Source: Mongoliibacter sp.
GTDB taxonomy: Bacteria; Bacteroidota; Bacteroidia; Cytophagales; Cyclobacteriaceae
Direction: 5' to 3'
NCBI RefSeq assembly: GCF_007692705.1
Contig: NZ_REBN01000240.1
Location: 1 to 54,171, forward strand
Length of the DNA stretch: 54,171 bases
Shown here: positions 52,738 through 54,171 of the stretch, one piece after another
Layout: each line of letters begins with the position of its first letter
Position numbering within the stretch: position 1 is the stretch's first letter
Position numbers and translations under genes: made by a program
The notes under the pieces: model-generated
Database searches by the model: none
Seen by the model: only the letters and a program-made list of their open reading frames with translations
What the model was told of the DNA's origin: nothing

Positions 52738-53268
52738 ATGCAGCATACAGTAGACCAACTCATAGCACGGATGTGCGACCCTCAGGAAAAGGAGGCTTAT
52801 TTCTTCGCAGATAAGCTCTCAAAGATAGGCAATCAAGAGGTAATCGATAAGCTGATTTTGATACTGAAATCAGAAAATTACGAAAATGCAATTCTTGCAG
52901 CCAGGGCACTTGGAAATATTGAGGAAAATGAAAGCGCATTGGAGGATCTTTTTGAGGTTATCCACAGTAAAGAAAATAAGCTCCGAAACGGGATTTTCGT
53001 TCAAACACTTGAAGGATATGACTTGTCAGACCGCTTCGTGGATTTATTCAGGCTGTACCTGTTTGGTAATTTCAAAACTTCTGCGCTGGCAAAAGAATTA
53101 CTAGATACTGTTGAATTTGAGTTGACTCCCAGAGTCCTGAAAAAAATAGAAAAACACTGGAGTCACTTCAAAAATAATATCGATCAAAATTCAGATGAAT
53201 TTGAAATAAAAAGGTCAGAAGTAGAAATAATGCTGGAAGAAATTAGAGAAATTTTTTCTGAAGAATAA
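52738..53268 (+). CDS. HEAT-repeat protein
   Basis: 176 residues from the ATG at 52738. Helical repeats of HEAT type are visible (e.g. ADKLSKIGNQEVIDKLILIL and AARALGNIEENESALEDLFE), covering about 20-120, with a helical C-terminus rich in Glu and Lys. HEAT repeats bind proteins or nucleic acids. It is divergent from the VLRF1-type gene, only 60 nt apart, and upstream of the 53303 gene on the same strand. No signal peptide. Confidence 0.85.
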   Translation: MQHTVDQLIARMCDPQEKEAYFFADKLSKIGNQEVIDKLILILKSENYENAILAARALGNIEENESALEDLFEVIHSKENKLRNGIFVQTLEGYDLSDRFVDLFRLYLFGNFKTSALAKELLDTVEFELTPRVLKKIEKHWSHFKNNIDQNSDEFEIKRSEVEIMLEEIREIFSEE

Positions 53269-53302
53269 ACAACAATTGATTACGAATAAAAGTTATAAGT
53301 AT

Positions 53303-53920
53303 ATGAAATTCAGGGATGTAATACTGCTACACGAGGAGTTTTTGGCCGATTTCGGTTTTAGGTTGGATAATAAATCCCTGCATTATACGAAGACATTTGA
53401 GGAAGGAAGGCAGATGGTGTTTTTTCACTATACCCACCATGACGATGTTTCTTACTTAGAGTATCACCTTGGAGTTCGTTATGATAATATTGAAAATATC
53501 GTTCATAGATTTTTACCCTCTTTAGGGGACTACAAGGAGAGAAGTATAACCTTGGTAGAGACAATGGATAGAATCGATAATGAAATGCCAAGGAGATTTT
53601 TGGTAGAAAATGACCTTGAAGTTGGGTCTGTTATTGAAACTGCAGAGGATTTTTTAATCAAAAAAGGCTTTAGATTCTTAGACAAATTTTCGAAGGGAAG
53701 AATGTTGGAGACATATTTTAATTCCGATACAAGTACTCCGATAGTAACCCAAAACTTCACTTATAGATCAGCAAGAGGAATCACACTTGCCAAATTTTAT
53801 AATCCAGAGCGCTTTGAAGCCATCAAAAGCGAATACCTTGATATGTTGAATGAAAAGCAGGTAACCCCATTCAACTTAGCTTGTTTCATTAACCTCATTG
53901 ATTATCTAGAGCACCTTTAA
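53303..53920 (+). CDS. Hypothetical cytoplasmic protein
   Basis: 205 residues from the ATG at 53303; no signal peptide or membrane segment. It is a mixed alpha/beta protein with charged surface, no recognised family. It follows the HEAT-repeat gene by about 34 nt on the same strand and may be cotranscribed. Its stop codon shares a TTAA with the convergent hrpB stop. Confidence 0.75.
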   Translation: MKFRDVILLHEEFLADFGFRLDNKSLHYTKTFEEGRQMVFFHYTHHDDVSYLEYHLGVRYDNIENIVHRFLPSLGDYKERSITLVETMDRIDNEMPRRFLVENDLEVGSVIETAEDFLIKKGFRFLDKFSKGRMLETYFNSDTSTPIVTQNFTYRSARGITLAKFYNPERFEAIKSEYLDMLNEKQVTPFNLACFINLIDYLEHL

Positions 53921-54171
53921 TATTTTCTTTTTACACCACTGATGGCTTTTGCAGTCAAAGGATCTTCAGGCCATGAATGTTTGGGATATCTTTGTTTGAG
54001 TTCTTTTTTAACTTCAAAATATGTGTTTTTCCAAAAGTTATTTAAATCTGAAGTTACCTGAACAGGCTTGAATCCAGGTGATAATAAGTGAAGGAGTAGT
54101 TGTGTTTTTCCATTATTGATTGTTGGTGTTTCCAGCCAGCCAAAAACTTCCTGAATCCTAACAGCTAATAT
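53917..54171 (-). CDS. hrpB: ATP-dependent helicase HrpB (C-terminal end; runs off the window)
   Basis: 84 residues of the C-terminus are visible. The order VRIQEVFGWLETPTI, LHLLSPGFKPVQVTSDL, FWKNTYFEVKKELKQRYPKH and WPEDPL is that of the HrpB C-terminal domain, which closes with a basic tail. HrpB is a DExH helicase found in many bacteria; its helicase core is outside the window. It converges with the 53303 gene and shares a 4-nt TTAA stop overlap. Confidence 0.88.
   Translation of the reverse strand: MLAVRIQEVFGWLETPTINNGKTQLLLHLLSPGFKPVQVTSDLNNFWKNTYFEVKKELKQRYPKHSWPEDPLTAKAISGVKRKY

Overview
The window is chromosomal DNA from a member of the Bacteroidota, most likely Cytophagales (Cyclobacteriaceae-like). 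This placement is inferred from several features. Genes lack Shine-Dalgarno sequences, and several are preceded by the Bacteroidota -7 element TAnnTTTG. Many lipoproteins have an acidic stretch after the lipobox Cys, as in Bacteroidota surface-export signals. Typical families such as a SusC/ZnuD-style TonB receptor, DUF4625, DUF2452 and a bVLRF1-type release factor are present. No rRNA, tRNA, CRISPR array, insertion sequence or prophage was seen; this looks like ordinary, compact core-plus-accessory chromosome.

Layout. 1-3302: acyl-CoA and short-chain metabolism (partial acyl-CoA dehydrogenase, SDR, MECR-like reductase, TetR regulator). 3418-5436: a lipoprotein and tyrS. 5642-10153: aldo/keto reductase, patatin-like lipase, YfcC-type carrier and an exported TPR/DnaJ-type zinc-finger protein. 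10297-13819: anchored alpha/beta hydrolase, rmuC, and a CobW-family (COG0523) GTPase. 13992-19492: TPR protein, trkA-trkH potassium uptake, and a TPR histidine kinase. 19560-23592: DNA ligase and ligase-associated helicase. 23719-28255: lipoproteins and a ZnuD-like TonB receptor. 28589-36028: a subtilisin-like lipoprotein, DUF3820, a hydrolase, and a gamma-glutamyltransferase plus S9 peptidase pair. 36112-42965: Hpt protein, a small membrane protein with DUF2452, deoxynucleoside kinase, 3-hydroxyacyl-CoA dehydrogenase, CvfB-like protein, a degenerate ArsC-like protein, a YkgJ-like protein, a ROK kinase and a lipoprotein. 43256-48570: a membrane protein, then parE-parC. 48769-54171: membrane protein, CocE/S15-type hydrolase, outer-membrane protein, VLRF1-type release factor, HEAT protein, an unknown protein and the C-terminus of hrpB.

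The most interesting signal is a near-perfect 15-bp palindrome (consensus TGCAACAATATTGCA). It occurs three times, each time beside a TAnnTTTG promoter element: in front of the COG0523 GTPase (13850-13864), the DUF4625 lipoprotein (25822-25836) and the ZnuD-like TonB receptor (28261-28275). All three products, plus a downstream His-rich lipoprotein, look like zinc-acquisition or zinc-allocation parts. I therefore infer a local zinc-starvation (Zur-type) regulon with histidine-rich surface lipoproteins as likely partners of the receptor. The second notable item is the VLRF1-type peptidyl-tRNA hydrolase candidate at 51961-52677, divergent from a HEAT-repeat gene, which points to a ribosome-quality-control role.
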